This document shows, one piece after another, positions 1 through 7,890 of a DNA stretch of 64,000 bases. Each line of letters starts with the position of its first letter. Within the stretch, counting starts at the first letter, position 1. The stretch covers positions 1-64,000 of the forward strand of contig DATDBU010000111.1 in assembly GCA_036524675.1 (NCBI GenBank), read 5' to 3'. The stretch is from DATDAW01 sp036524675 (lineage in GTDB: Bacteria > Verrucomicrobiota > Verrucomicrobiia > Chthoniobacterales > DASVRZ01). Under the pieces are notes generated by a model. That model was not told the origin of the DNA and did not search any database. It saw nothing but the letters and a program-made list of their open reading frames with translations. The position numbers and the translations under genes are program-made.

Positions 1-736
1 TGTCTCGCGTCCTCCCCAGGGTCACCCGGTGATTATCCAATCAGGATCCTCGGAAGAGGGAAAAGAAAAGGCGGCAAAATGGGGTGAGCTAATCTTCACA
101 GCCCAGCTTTCGTTCGAACACGCCAGGGAGTTTTATGCGGATGTGAAGTCCCGCCTGGCTAAATTTGGACGAAGTCCGGAGGATGTTAAAATCGCTCCAG
201 GTGTCTTCTTTATTTTAGGCGATACCCACGACGAAGCTCTCGAGAATGAAGCTCAACTGAACAGCTTTGTGGATACGAAGACAGCTGCCAACCGGTTGTC
301 TGTCAGGCTCGGCATCGACCTGCTAAGTCTGCCGCTCGACAAACCCCTCTCCGTGGAAAACGCCAGAAGAGCGGATGAGGTTAACGGGCCGAGGAGTCGT
401 CATCAATTGATTCTGGAAATGGTAAAGCGAGAGAGCCTGACTCCCCGGCAATTGATTCATCGCCTGGCCGGCGGACGCGGACACTATCATTTTGTCGGCA
501 CTCCGGCGAAACTGGCTGATCATATCGAAGAGTGGTTCACCGGCAACGCTGCGGACGCCTTTAATTTGATGCCTTCCGTCTACAAACGCGATTTTCCACT
601 GTTTATCAAACATGTCGTTCCGGAGTTGCAACGACGCGGACTTTTCCGAACGGCCTATGCCGGAGAAACACTTCGCGACAGTCTCGGCCTGAAACGTCCA
701 GTCAATGTCCTGACGAAAGAATTGATCGCAGCCTGA
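1..736 (+). CDS. LLM-class flavin-dependent monooxygenase, C-terminal part (5' end outside window)
   Basis: The reading frame is open from the left edge, so the first GTG in frame (position 29) is not the true start. The visible ~244 residues align with the C-terminal 55% of the two genes that follow: a Q-G-x-P-V-I-x-Q-x-G-S-S segment at the left edge, then the AKLADHIEEWF and FNLMPS motifs near the end. It belongs to the NtaA/SnaA/DszA branch of bacterial luciferase-like monooxygenases, which use reduced FMN from a partner reductase to oxidise small organics such as nitrilotriacetate, sulfones or sulfonates. It is clearly more diverged than the next two copies are from each other. The next gene starts 8 bp after its stop, so the three are probably co-transcribed. 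The substrate cannot be read from sequence. Confidence 0.88.
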   Translation, partial: VSRPPQGHPVIIQSGSSEEGKEKAAKWGELIFTAQLSFEHAREFYADVKSRLAKFGRSPEDVKIAPGVFFILGDTHDEALENEAQLNSFVDTKTAANRLSVRLGIDLLSLPLDKPLSVENARRADEVNGPRSRHQLILEMVKRESLTPRQLIHRLAGGRGHYHFVGTPAKLADHIEEWFTGNAADAFNLMPSVYKRDFPLFIKHVVPELQRRGLFRTAYAGETLRDSLGLKRPVNVLTKELIAA

Positions 737-744
737 TTAATGAT

Positions 745-2058
745 ATGAGCAAAACCGATCGAAAGTTGCGGTTGATAGCGTTCCTGGGATCTCCAACGGG
801 TCATCACGCAGGATCCTGGCGACATCCGGATGCCCGGCCCGGAGTCGATATCGATTACATCATCGCTCTAGCTCGGAAGGCCGAAAGTGGCTTCTTGGAT
901 GGGATGTTTTTAGCAGACGGGTACGGTGGGCGATTTGCGAATCTGGAGCCACTAACCAAACTGGCGGCAGTAGCGGCGGCTACCAAACACCTGGGTCTGG
1001 TGGCCACTGCCGCAACGGTATACAACGAACCTTATCTGTTGGCTCGGCAGTTCGCATCACTGGATCATATCAGTGCGGGCAGAGCCGGCTGGAATGTTGT
1101 GACCGGGGCAGGCTCGGCAGCCCACAATTTCACCATGACGGAACATCCGAAACATGACCAGCGTTATGCCGAAGGAGATGAGTTCGTGGAGGTCGTCAAG
1201 CAACTCTGGGATAGTTGGGACGAAGATGCCGTGGTCGGCGACAAGGCAGCCGGCGTCTATGTCAATCAAAACAAAGTGCGTGAAATTAACTTCACGGGAA
1301 GATTCTACTCCGTAAAAGGTCCGCTCAATATACCCAGATCGTCACAGGGCCGTCCGGTCATCTTTCAGGCAGGCTCGTCGGTGCCAGGCAAGGAGCTGGC
1401 TGCAAAAACCGCGGAAGCCGTTTTCACCGCGCAACAAACTCTAGGCGCTGCTCAGGAATTCTACAGAGATCTTAAGTCACGGCTGGAGAAGTATGGGCGC
1501 TCCCGGGATTCCTTGCTGGTCATGCCCGGGTTTGCTCCTATCATTGCAGATACGGAGGCGGAAGCGCGAGAAATCGAAAGGGAACTCAACAGCTACGTCG
1601 ATACCAGGGCGGCTCTGAATTTGTTGTCCGAGCGATTCACGGTGGACTTGAACGACTACCCGCTGGACGCGCCCGTGCCGCTGGATAAGGCAAAATCATC
1701 AGATGCCTTCGATGGAATCCAGAGCCGGCACGAAGCAGTGCTCGATCCCGCACGGAGAGAAGGCTTTACCATTCGCCAGCTCCTCTACCGGGCCAATGGA
1801 GGGCACGGGCATTTTACGTTTGTGGGCACGCCCATTCAGGTTGCCGATTTTCTTGAGCATCGCTTCAGGAACGGCGCTGCTGATGGGTTTAACATTATGC
1901 CTCAGTTGCTGCCATCGGGTCTGAATGAGTTTGTGGATAAAGTCATTCCCGAGTTGCAAAATCGCGGCCTGTTCAGAACCGCGTATGAAGGCACGACATT
2001 CAGGGAAAATCTCGGCCTGCCTTTCCACCAGCAAAAACCGGCCCTGGCGGCTGCGTGA
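745..2058 (+). CDS. LLM-class flavin-dependent oxidoreductase (NtaA/SnaA/DszA family), copy 2
   Basis: A 437-residue protein, full length for the NtaA/SnaA/DszA family (about 430-460). It opens with KLRLIAFLG, has the family's WRHPDA segment near residue 30, an ADGYGG turn near 65 and the RAGWNVVTG flavin-pocket motif near residue 120. The C-terminal third carries the GHGHFTFVGTP and FNIMPQ motifs. It should use FMNH2 supplied by a separate reductase; none is encoded in the window. It is the middle one of three tandem paralogues. Protein identity with the next gene is high (roughly 80% by eye) and much lower with the upstream one. The neighbouring importer genes suggest oxidation of an imported substrate, but which one is unknown. 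Confidence 0.92.
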   Translation: MSKTDRKLRLIAFLGSPTGHHAGSWRHPDARPGVDIDYIIALARKAESGFLDGMFLADGYGGRFANLEPLTKLAAVAAATKHLGLVATAATVYNEPYLLARQFASLDHISAGRAGWNVVTGAGSAAHNFTMTEHPKHDQRYAEGDEFVEVVKQLWDSWDEDAVVGDKAAGVYVNQNKVREINFTGRFYSVKGPLNIPRSSQGRPVIFQAGSSVPGKELAAKTAEAVFTAQQTLGAAQEFYRDLKSRLEKYGRSRDSLLVMPGFAPIIADTEAEAREIERELNSYVDTRAALNLLSERFTVDLNDYPLDAPVPLDKAKSSDAFDGIQSRHEAVLDPARREGFTIRQLLYRANGGHGHFTFVGTPIQVADFLEHRFRNGAADGFNIMPQLLPSGLNEFVDKVIPELQNRGLFRTAYEGTTFRENLGLPFHQQKPALAAA

Positions 2059-2091
2059 CGAACCGACAAATATACACAATCTGGAAAACAA

Positions 2092-3405
2092 ATGAGCACG
2101 TCGAATCGAAAATTGCGTTTGATAGCATTTCTGGGGTCGTCAACCGGTCATCATGTGGGTTCCTGGCGGCATCCGGAAGCGCGCCGAGAATTGGATATCG
2201 ATCATTTGATATCTTTAGCCAAAAAAGCCGAAAGTGGTTTGATGGACGGAGTTTTTCTGGCGGACGGCTACTCGGGAAGACGCACCAAATTCGAACCTCT
2301 CACCCAATTAGCGGCGTTGGCGGCAGCCACACAGCATATCGGCCTCGTTGCCACGGCTGGGACTGTATACAACGAGCCTTTTCTACTGGCTCGACAGTTT
2401 GCGTCGTTGGATCACATCAGCGGGGGCAGAGCCGGATGGAATGTCGTAACGGGAGCGCAGTCGGCGGCCCACAATTTCAGCATGACGGCACATCCGAGGC
2501 ATGATCAGCGTTATGCCGAAGGGGAGGAGTTCGTGAGGGTTGTCAAGCAACTCTGGGATAGCTGGGACGAAGACGCCGTGGTCGGCGACAAGGCAGCTGG
2601 CATCTACGTTGACCGAAGTAAAGTGCGTGAAATTAACTTCAAGGGAGAATACTACTCCGTGAAAGGTCCGCTCAATATACCCAGATCGCCACAGGGCCGT
2701 CCGGTCATCGTTCAGGCAGGTTCGTCGGTACCAGGCAAGGAGCTGGCTGCAAAAACTGCGGAAGCCGTTTTCACCGCGCAACAGACTCTGGGTGCTGCTC
2801 AGGAATTCTACGGCGATCTTAAATCACGGCTGGGAAAATATGGCCGCTCCCGGGATTCTCTGCTGGTCATGCCCGGGTTTGCTCCTATCATTGCCGATAC
2901 GGAGGCGGAAGCTCGTGAAACCGAGAGGGAACTCAACAGCTATGTGAATACGAGAAAGGCCCTCGACGCGCTCTCCGAGAGATTCACAGTGAACTTGAAC
3001 GACTACTCGCTCGATGCGCCCGTGCCGTTGGACAAGGCAAAAACCTCGGACGCTTTCGACGGGATTCAGAGTCGCCACGAAGCCGTGCTGGATCCCGCTC
3101 GAAGAGAGGGCTTTACGATCCGCCAGCTTCTCTATCGAGCCAATGGTGGTCACGGGCATTTCACGTTCGTCGGCACACCCTCGCAAGTGGCAGATTTCCT
3201 CGAGTATCGGTTCAGGAACGACGCCGCTGACGGGTTTAATATCATGCCGCAACTTCTGCCATCGGGGTTGAACGAGTTTATAGATAAGGTCATTCCCGAA
3301 TTGCAGGATCGTGGTTTGTTCCGAACCGAATACGAAGGCGAGACATTCCGGGAAAACCTTGGTCTTCCTCTGCATCAGCAGGAGCTAGGTCCGGCAGGCG
3401 TATGA
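2092..3405 (+). CDS. LLM-class flavin-dependent oxidoreductase (NtaA/SnaA/DszA family), copy 3
   Basis: Same length (437 residues) and motif order as copy 2: KLRLIAFLG at the start, ADGYSG near 65, RAGWNVVTG near 120, GHGHFTFVGTP near 350 and FNIMPQ near 385. At the DNA level the first ~400 bp differ from copy 2 at roughly three bases in ten, while the central segment (2495-2935 against 1148-1588) is nearly identical, which looks like gene conversion between the two. The stop overlaps the start of the downstream lipoprotein gene (ATGA at 3402), so oxidation and transport genes are translationally coupled. The ATG at 2092 follows a short A-rich spacer without a clear Shine-Dalgarno. Confidence 0.92.
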   Translation: MSTSNRKLRLIAFLGSSTGHHVGSWRHPEARRELDIDHLISLAKKAESGLMDGVFLADGYSGRRTKFEPLTQLAALAAATQHIGLVATAGTVYNEPFLLARQFASLDHISGGRAGWNVVTGAQSAAHNFSMTAHPRHDQRYAEGEEFVRVVKQLWDSWDEDAVVGDKAAGIYVDRSKVREINFKGEYYSVKGPLNIPRSPQGRPVIVQAGSSVPGKELAAKTAEAVFTAQQTLGAAQEFYGDLKSRLGKYGRSRDSLLVMPGFAPIIADTEAEARETERELNSYVNTRKALDALSERFTVNLNDYSLDAPVPLDKAKTSDAFDGIQSRHEAVLDPARREGFTIRQLLYRANGGHGHFTFVGTPSQVADFLEYRFRNDAADGFNIMPQLLPSGLNEFIDKVIPELQDRGLFRTEYEGETFRENLGLPLHQQELGPAGV

Positions 3406-5090
3406 GAGGACTAAAGCCGGGATGGCTCCTGGCTGTGATTGCAGGCAACATGCTGTCCGCTTGCTCTCCGTCGAAACCGACCGGCGACGATGGCGATTCC
3501 GGTCACTCGGCCGGAAATCCACCGAGCGCGTACGTCGAACAGGAAGCCGGCAAGCCAGGCGGCACACTGAACGTGGTGTCACCAAGAGACTTGAGTACTA
3601 TCGATTTGCAAAGAACAGGAGGCCCCCGCAACGGCTGGTATGGAAGGATTCTTTTCGACTGCCTGGTCTATCTCGACGAACAGGGCCGAATTCAACCATG
3701 GCTGGCCAAATCGTGGACCGTATCGCCAGATGGCAAAACCTATACATTTCATCTGCGAGACGATGTTTCGTTCAGCGATGGGACAAAATTCAACGCGGAA
3801 GCGGCAAGGATCAACCTCGCCAGAATTCGCGACCCCGCCACCAAAGCGGCTGTGACCACGTCTTACATTGAGCCGTATATCGACGGGAAAGTAATCGATG
3901 AATATACGTTTCAGGCAAATTTACGTGAGCGGCATGAACCGTTCCTTCATGTGCTGGCGCTTTCCATATTCGGGATGTACTCGCCGAAGCAAATCATTGA
4001 GGCTCCTCAAACTCTGACCGAAGCGCCAATTGGATCCGGACCTTTCGTGATTGAAAAATACAAACGGCAGGAAGGCATTAGCTTCGTGCGCAGAAAGGAC
4101 TATCACTGGGCGCCGCCTTACATCCGGCACAAGGGACCTGCCTACCTCGACCGCATCGATGTGAAGTTTGTTCCCGAAGCGATCGTCAGTGCGTCCGCGT
4201 TGCAATCAGGTCAGTTTGATATGTCCGTGGATGCCCAACCACAGCTGGCCACCTCCATTCGCGGCAACAGCGACTTTGTCTTCTCCAGCCGCATCCTTCG
4301 AGGCAACCCGTCGCAGGGACCTGTTTTCAACACACAAAAAGAGCCGTTCAGCGATCTACGCCTACGCCTGGCCTTTGCCTACGCCGTAGACCGCGAAGGC
4401 CTCGTGCAAATGAAAGGGTTTGGGGCGTTACCCGTGAAGACCGACTATCTGTCCTCCAAGACGGAACACTACGACCCCACATGCGACGGAGCTCTTCGCT
4501 ATGATCCGGCAGCGGCGAATCGTTTGCTGGATGAAGCGGGTTGGACAGGACGAGACAAGGAAGGCTACCGGACAAAAGACGGCAAGCGTCTGACGGCCGA
4601 GGTTTTGCTGAGCGCCGCGACTGCTACCGCCGATATTCCCGCCATTCAATCCGATGTGAAGAAGGTCGGAATTGAAATAACCATAGCCCAGTTGCCACCC
4701 CTGGATCTCGCAGCCCGCCGCTACAATGGCAACTATCAAATGCTGGGAGCCCTCAGCTTGCATACAAACACCCCAGACGCGTTATACATCTTTTTCCATA
4801 GCAGCCAGATTCCCTCCGATACTCAAATCAGTAGCAATTCCAGCCGGCTGCGGGATTCCCAGCTGGACGAATTGCTGGCAAAAGCCCGGGGCTCCAACGA
4901 TCCTGCGCTGTTGAAAGAACTTTACAGCAAGGCCCAGCACAGACTGTTGGAACTAGTGCCCTCAGTCCCTCTCAACGAAAACACAGTCATTGTGGCCTAC
5001 AACAAGAATCGAATCAAAGGAGTCATCTACGATACCTCTCATGACTTGCCATTCCTGATTGCTGCCTGGTTGAACGTCAAAAAACTATGA
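3402..5090 (+). CDS. Peptide/nickel-type ABC transporter solute-binding lipoprotein (SBP_bac_5)
   Basis: A 562-residue family-5 extracytoplasmic solute-binding protein. The N-terminus has a basic start, a hydrophobic run and the lipobox LSAC, giving a lipid-anchored Cys21. Then come the family's features: GGTLNVV near residue 50, the TYTFHLRDDVSFSDGTKFNA signature near 130 and YAVDREGLV near 330. Such proteins bind peptides, nickel, opines or other small organics and hand them to DppBC-like permeases. It overlaps the preceding monooxygenase by ATGA and overlaps the next gene, a DppB permease, the same way, so it is firmly part of this operon. It probably feeds a substrate or precursor to the monooxygenases; the ligand is unknown. 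Confidence 0.92.
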   Translation: MRGLKPGWLLAVIAGNMLSACSPSKPTGDDGDSGHSAGNPPSAYVEQEAGKPGGTLNVVSPRDLSTIDLQRTGGPRNGWYGRILFDCLVYLDEQGRIQPWLAKSWTVSPDGKTYTFHLRDDVSFSDGTKFNAEAARINLARIRDPATKAAVTTSYIEPYIDGKVIDEYTFQANLRERHEPFLHVLALSIFGMYSPKQIIEAPQTLTEAPIGSGPFVIEKYKRQEGISFVRRKDYHWAPPYIRHKGPAYLDRIDVKFVPEAIVSASALQSGQFDMSVDAQPQLATSIRGNSDFVFSSRILRGNPSQGPVFNTQKEPFSDLRLRLAFAYAVDREGLVQMKGFGALPVKTDYLSSKTEHYDPTCDGALRYDPAAANRLLDEAGWTGRDKEGYRTKDGKRLTAEVLLSAATATADIPAIQSDVKKVGIEITIAQLPPLDLAARRYNGNYQMLGALSLHTNTPDALYIFFHSSQIPSDTQISSNSSRLRDSQLDELLAKARGSNDPALLKELYSKAQHRLLELVPSVPLNENTVIVAYNKNRIKGVIYDTSHDLPFLIAAWLNVKKL

Positions 5091-6022
5091 TATTACTCAA
5101 GCGATTCTTCTGGCGACTTTTCGCTGCCCTCGGCGTGCTTTTGGGAGCGATCACACTAACTTTTATCGCAATTAATACAGCGAGCGGCGATCCGGCCCTC
5201 GTCATTCTTGGAGGCGACGAAGCGGCCGTTAGTAAACAGGCGTTGGATCAAGTGCGGATGGAGTATGGGCTCGACAGGCCATTGCTGGACCAGTACCTCA
5301 GATATATGGTCCGCCTTGCCGGAGGCGATATGGGAGAGTCCTACCGATTGCATATCCCTGTTACGAAAGCAATCGCCCAGCAAATCGGCGCAACGATCGC
5401 GCTAACCGTGCCTGCAAGCATCACGGCAGTCGTCCTGGCGATCGTCATCGCCCTTCTCACAGCGAGGCGATCCAACTGGATTCGCTCGCTGTCATCGAAC
5501 TCAGAGCTGGTAATCTCGTCGATGCCATCGTTTGTAGTCGGAATACTGTTGCTGCTCGTATTCTCCTTTCAATTCCACCTGCTTCCAGCTTCCGGATCTC
5601 GTGACTGGCAATCGCTAGTCCTGCCGACACTGGCGGTAGCGCTTCCAATCAGCGCAGTCCTTGCCCAGGTGCTGCGACAGGAGTTGGAGGATATTCTGGA
5701 AATGCCATTCATATTAACCGCGCGCGCTCGTGGAATGCGCGACGCCAGCGTCCGCCTGCTGCATGCCCTACGCCATGCCATGATACCGGTTATTACGTTG
5801 TCAGGATTTATTTTTGCGAGTTTACTGGGCGGGACTGTGGTTGTTGAAACGCTCTTTTCGCGTCAAGGTGTCGGCCGTCTGCTGGCTGATGCGGTCACCA
5901 ACAAAGACATCCCGCTCGTGCTCGGAGTTACGACATTGAGCGCTATCATCTACGTGACTGTTAACCTGCTTGTCGACATTATCTACACGTTCATTGACCC
6001 GAGGGTAAAGACGACAGCATGA
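5087..6022 (+). CDS. DppB-type ABC transporter permease
   Basis: A 311-residue inner-membrane permease with the DppB/OppB/GsiC layout: a membrane anchor at residues 8-30, a periplasmic stretch containing YGLDRPLLDQYLRY, then five more membrane segments. The cytoplasmic coupling (EAA) loop is seen as ARARGMRDASVRLLHALRHA near residue 215. The C-terminal DxIYTFIDPRV is typical of the family. It overlaps the solute-binding lipoprotein by ATGA. The usual partner permease DppC and the ATPases DppD/DppF do not follow; the next gene, again overlapping by ATGA, is an ABC exporter. A complete importer therefore needs subunits encoded elsewhere. Confidence 0.92.
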   Translation: MILLKRFFWRLFAALGVLLGAITLTFIAINTASGDPALVILGGDEAAVSKQALDQVRMEYGLDRPLLDQYLRYMVRLAGGDMGESYRLHIPVTKAIAQQIGATIALTVPASITAVVLAIVIALLTARRSNWIRSLSSNSELVISSMPSFVVGILLLLVFSFQFHLLPASGSRDWQSLVLPTLAVALPISAVLAQVLRQELEDILEMPFILTARARGMRDASVRLLHALRHAMIPVITLSGFIFASLLGGTVVVETLFSRQGVGRLLADAVTNKDIPLVLGVTTLSAIIYVTVNLLVDIIYTFIDPRVKTTA

Positions 6023-7890
6023 AGAACCAAAACAAGGAAGCAAAGCCATCGAGCGATCAAGCCGCCAGAGACTTCGATTTCCGTGCCGCGCCTCAAATTA
6101 TCGGACGCATCCTGCGCGACGTTCTGAAGTACAAGGGACGCCTCGCGGTGGCGACGGCAACCAGTCTCGGCGCGACATTTTTCAACCTCGCAATGCCGCG
6201 TCTGCTTGGCTGGTCCGTCGATCAAACACACAAACTCGTCCTGGGTGGCAGCGTGCACGCCAATGCCGCCCTTCCGGCGTTAACATGTACGGCCCTTCTC
6301 CTCGTCGGCGCAGCGACGTTACGAGGGTTGCTGCAAATGGTGTCGGGTTTTCAGAGCGAGATTATCGGACAGAGCGTCGGCAGTGATCTGCGGCTCGCCT
6401 TTTTTGAGAAGCTGCAGCGCCTGGGGTTTGACTATCATGATTCCGTGCATTCGGGCGATCTGATCACGCGCGGCATGCTCGATCTCGAAGGCGTGCGCGG
6501 GTTCATCGAAAACGGCGCGCAACGTTTCATTTCGCTGGCTTTCCTGCTGATCGTCGGATCGGCCTTGTTGTTTACGCAGGACCCGCTGATGGCAGTGCTA
6601 ACTTTAAGTTTTGTTCCGCTTATCGGCTGGCGCGCGGCGCGCATGGGTCTTTCGCTGCGCCGGGCGTGGACGCGCCTGCAGGAGCGCATGTCCGTTTTAA
6701 CCCGTGTGATGGAGGAAAATTTGCAGGGCACACGCGTGGTGCGGGCATTTGGCTCCCAACAATTCGAACTGGAAAAATTCGACACCGCGGGTGACGAGGC
6801 GCTGCGACTCTCGAACGAGCGGATTTTTGTGCGATCACGAGGCGTAACGACGATTACGGCGGGGTACTATCTCGCCTTGATTCTCGTGCTGTGGGTGGGG
6901 GGGCATCGTGTGGCCAGCGGGCGGATCACGATCGGACAGCTAACGGAGTTTTTAACATTTATGACCATCCTGCAATTGCCTGTTCGTCAGATTGGCATGA
7001 TCATGAATTCGCTGGCGCGTGCCATTTCGTCGGGCAAACGGCTTTTCGAGGTGCTGGATATCGAGCCAACCATTCGGGATAGTCCGGCGGCGCTTCCGCT
7101 AGTCCCGGGCGAGGGGGTGCTGCGTTTTGAGAATGTGAGTTTTGCCTATGATTCGAAATCGGAGACACTGGCGCTCGATGGTATTTCGTTTACGGTCGGC
7201 CCGGGTGAAACCTTGGGAATCGTCGGCCCGTCCGGCTCCGGAAAATCGACGCTCGCACAGTTGATTCCGCGTTTCTACGACGTCACCGAAGGGAGCATTA
7301 CCATCGATGGGCAGGATATCAGGGATGTGACCCTGGATTCGCTTCGCAACACCGTCGGCGTGATTCAGCAGGACGTTTTTCTTTTTGATGATAGCGTGCG
7401 GCGAAATGTGACCTATGCCGATCCGGATGCGAAGGAGCATGAATTGATCGGAGCTTCGTCGGTAGCGCAAATTCACGATTATATTAGCAGTCTGCCGCAG
7501 GGATATGAAACGAGGGTGGGGGAGCGCGGTGTCGGTTTATCCGGGGGACAGCGCCAGCGGCTTTCCATCGCACGTGGCATGGTGCCAGATCCGTCGATTT
7601 TGGTCTTCGATGACGCGACTTCCGCGGTGGACGCCGCGACGGAGCATCAGGTGCGTCACGCCCTACGCGCGGCGACCAACTCGCAGGCTACAATTATCAT
7701 TTCCCACCGGCTTGGTTCCCTCATGCATGCGGACGAGATCATTGTCCTGGACAATGGCCGGATCATCGAGCGGGGTACGCACGATGAACTCGTGGCGGCG
7801 AATGGCTATTACGCGGCGCTTTATCGCTCCCAGAGCCATGGCGGACCGCTGCCCGAAAGGGTGGCGGAACAGGAAGAGGTGGCGGCATGA
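6019..7890 (+). CDS. ABC exporter half-transporter with a degenerate catalytic site
   Basis: A 623-residue fusion of a six-helix exporter membrane domain (about residues 35-340) and an ATPase domain (about 365-605). The Walker A is GPSGSGKST, the signature is LSGGQRQR and the H-loop is ISHRL. The Walker B reads LVFDDATSAVD, with Asp where the catalytic Glu is normally found. That is the pattern of the non-hydrolysing half in heterodimeric exporters such as TM287/288, BmrCD or LmrCD. The next gene, overlapping by ATGA, encodes a half with a canonical Walker B, so the two probably form one heterodimer that exports lipids or drugs from the inner membrane. The N-terminal 20 residues are polar and specific to this protein. 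Confidence 0.93.
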   Translation: MKNQNKEAKPSSDQAARDFDFRAAPQIIGRILRDVLKYKGRLAVATATSLGATFFNLAMPRLLGWSVDQTHKLVLGGSVHANAALPALTCTALLLVGAATLRGLLQMVSGFQSEIIGQSVGSDLRLAFFEKLQRLGFDYHDSVHSGDLITRGMLDLEGVRGFIENGAQRFISLAFLLIVGSALLFTQDPLMAVLTLSFVPLIGWRAARMGLSLRRAWTRLQERMSVLTRVMEENLQGTRVVRAFGSQQFELEKFDTAGDEALRLSNERIFVRSRGVTTITAGYYLALILVLWVGGHRVASGRITIGQLTEFLTFMTILQLPVRQIGMIMNSLARAISSGKRLFEVLDIEPTIRDSPAALPLVPGEGVLRFENVSFAYDSKSETLALDGISFTVGPGETLGIVGPSGSGKSTLAQLIPRFYDVTEGSITIDGQDIRDVTLDSLRNTVGVIQQDVFLFDDSVRRNVTYADPDAKEHELIGASSVAQIHDYISSLPQGYETRVGERGVGLSGGQRQRLSIARGMVPDPSILVFDDATSAVDAATEHQVRHALRAATNSQATIIISHRLGSLMHADEIIVLDNGRIIERGTHDELVAANGYYAALYRSQSHGGPLPERVAEQEEVAA

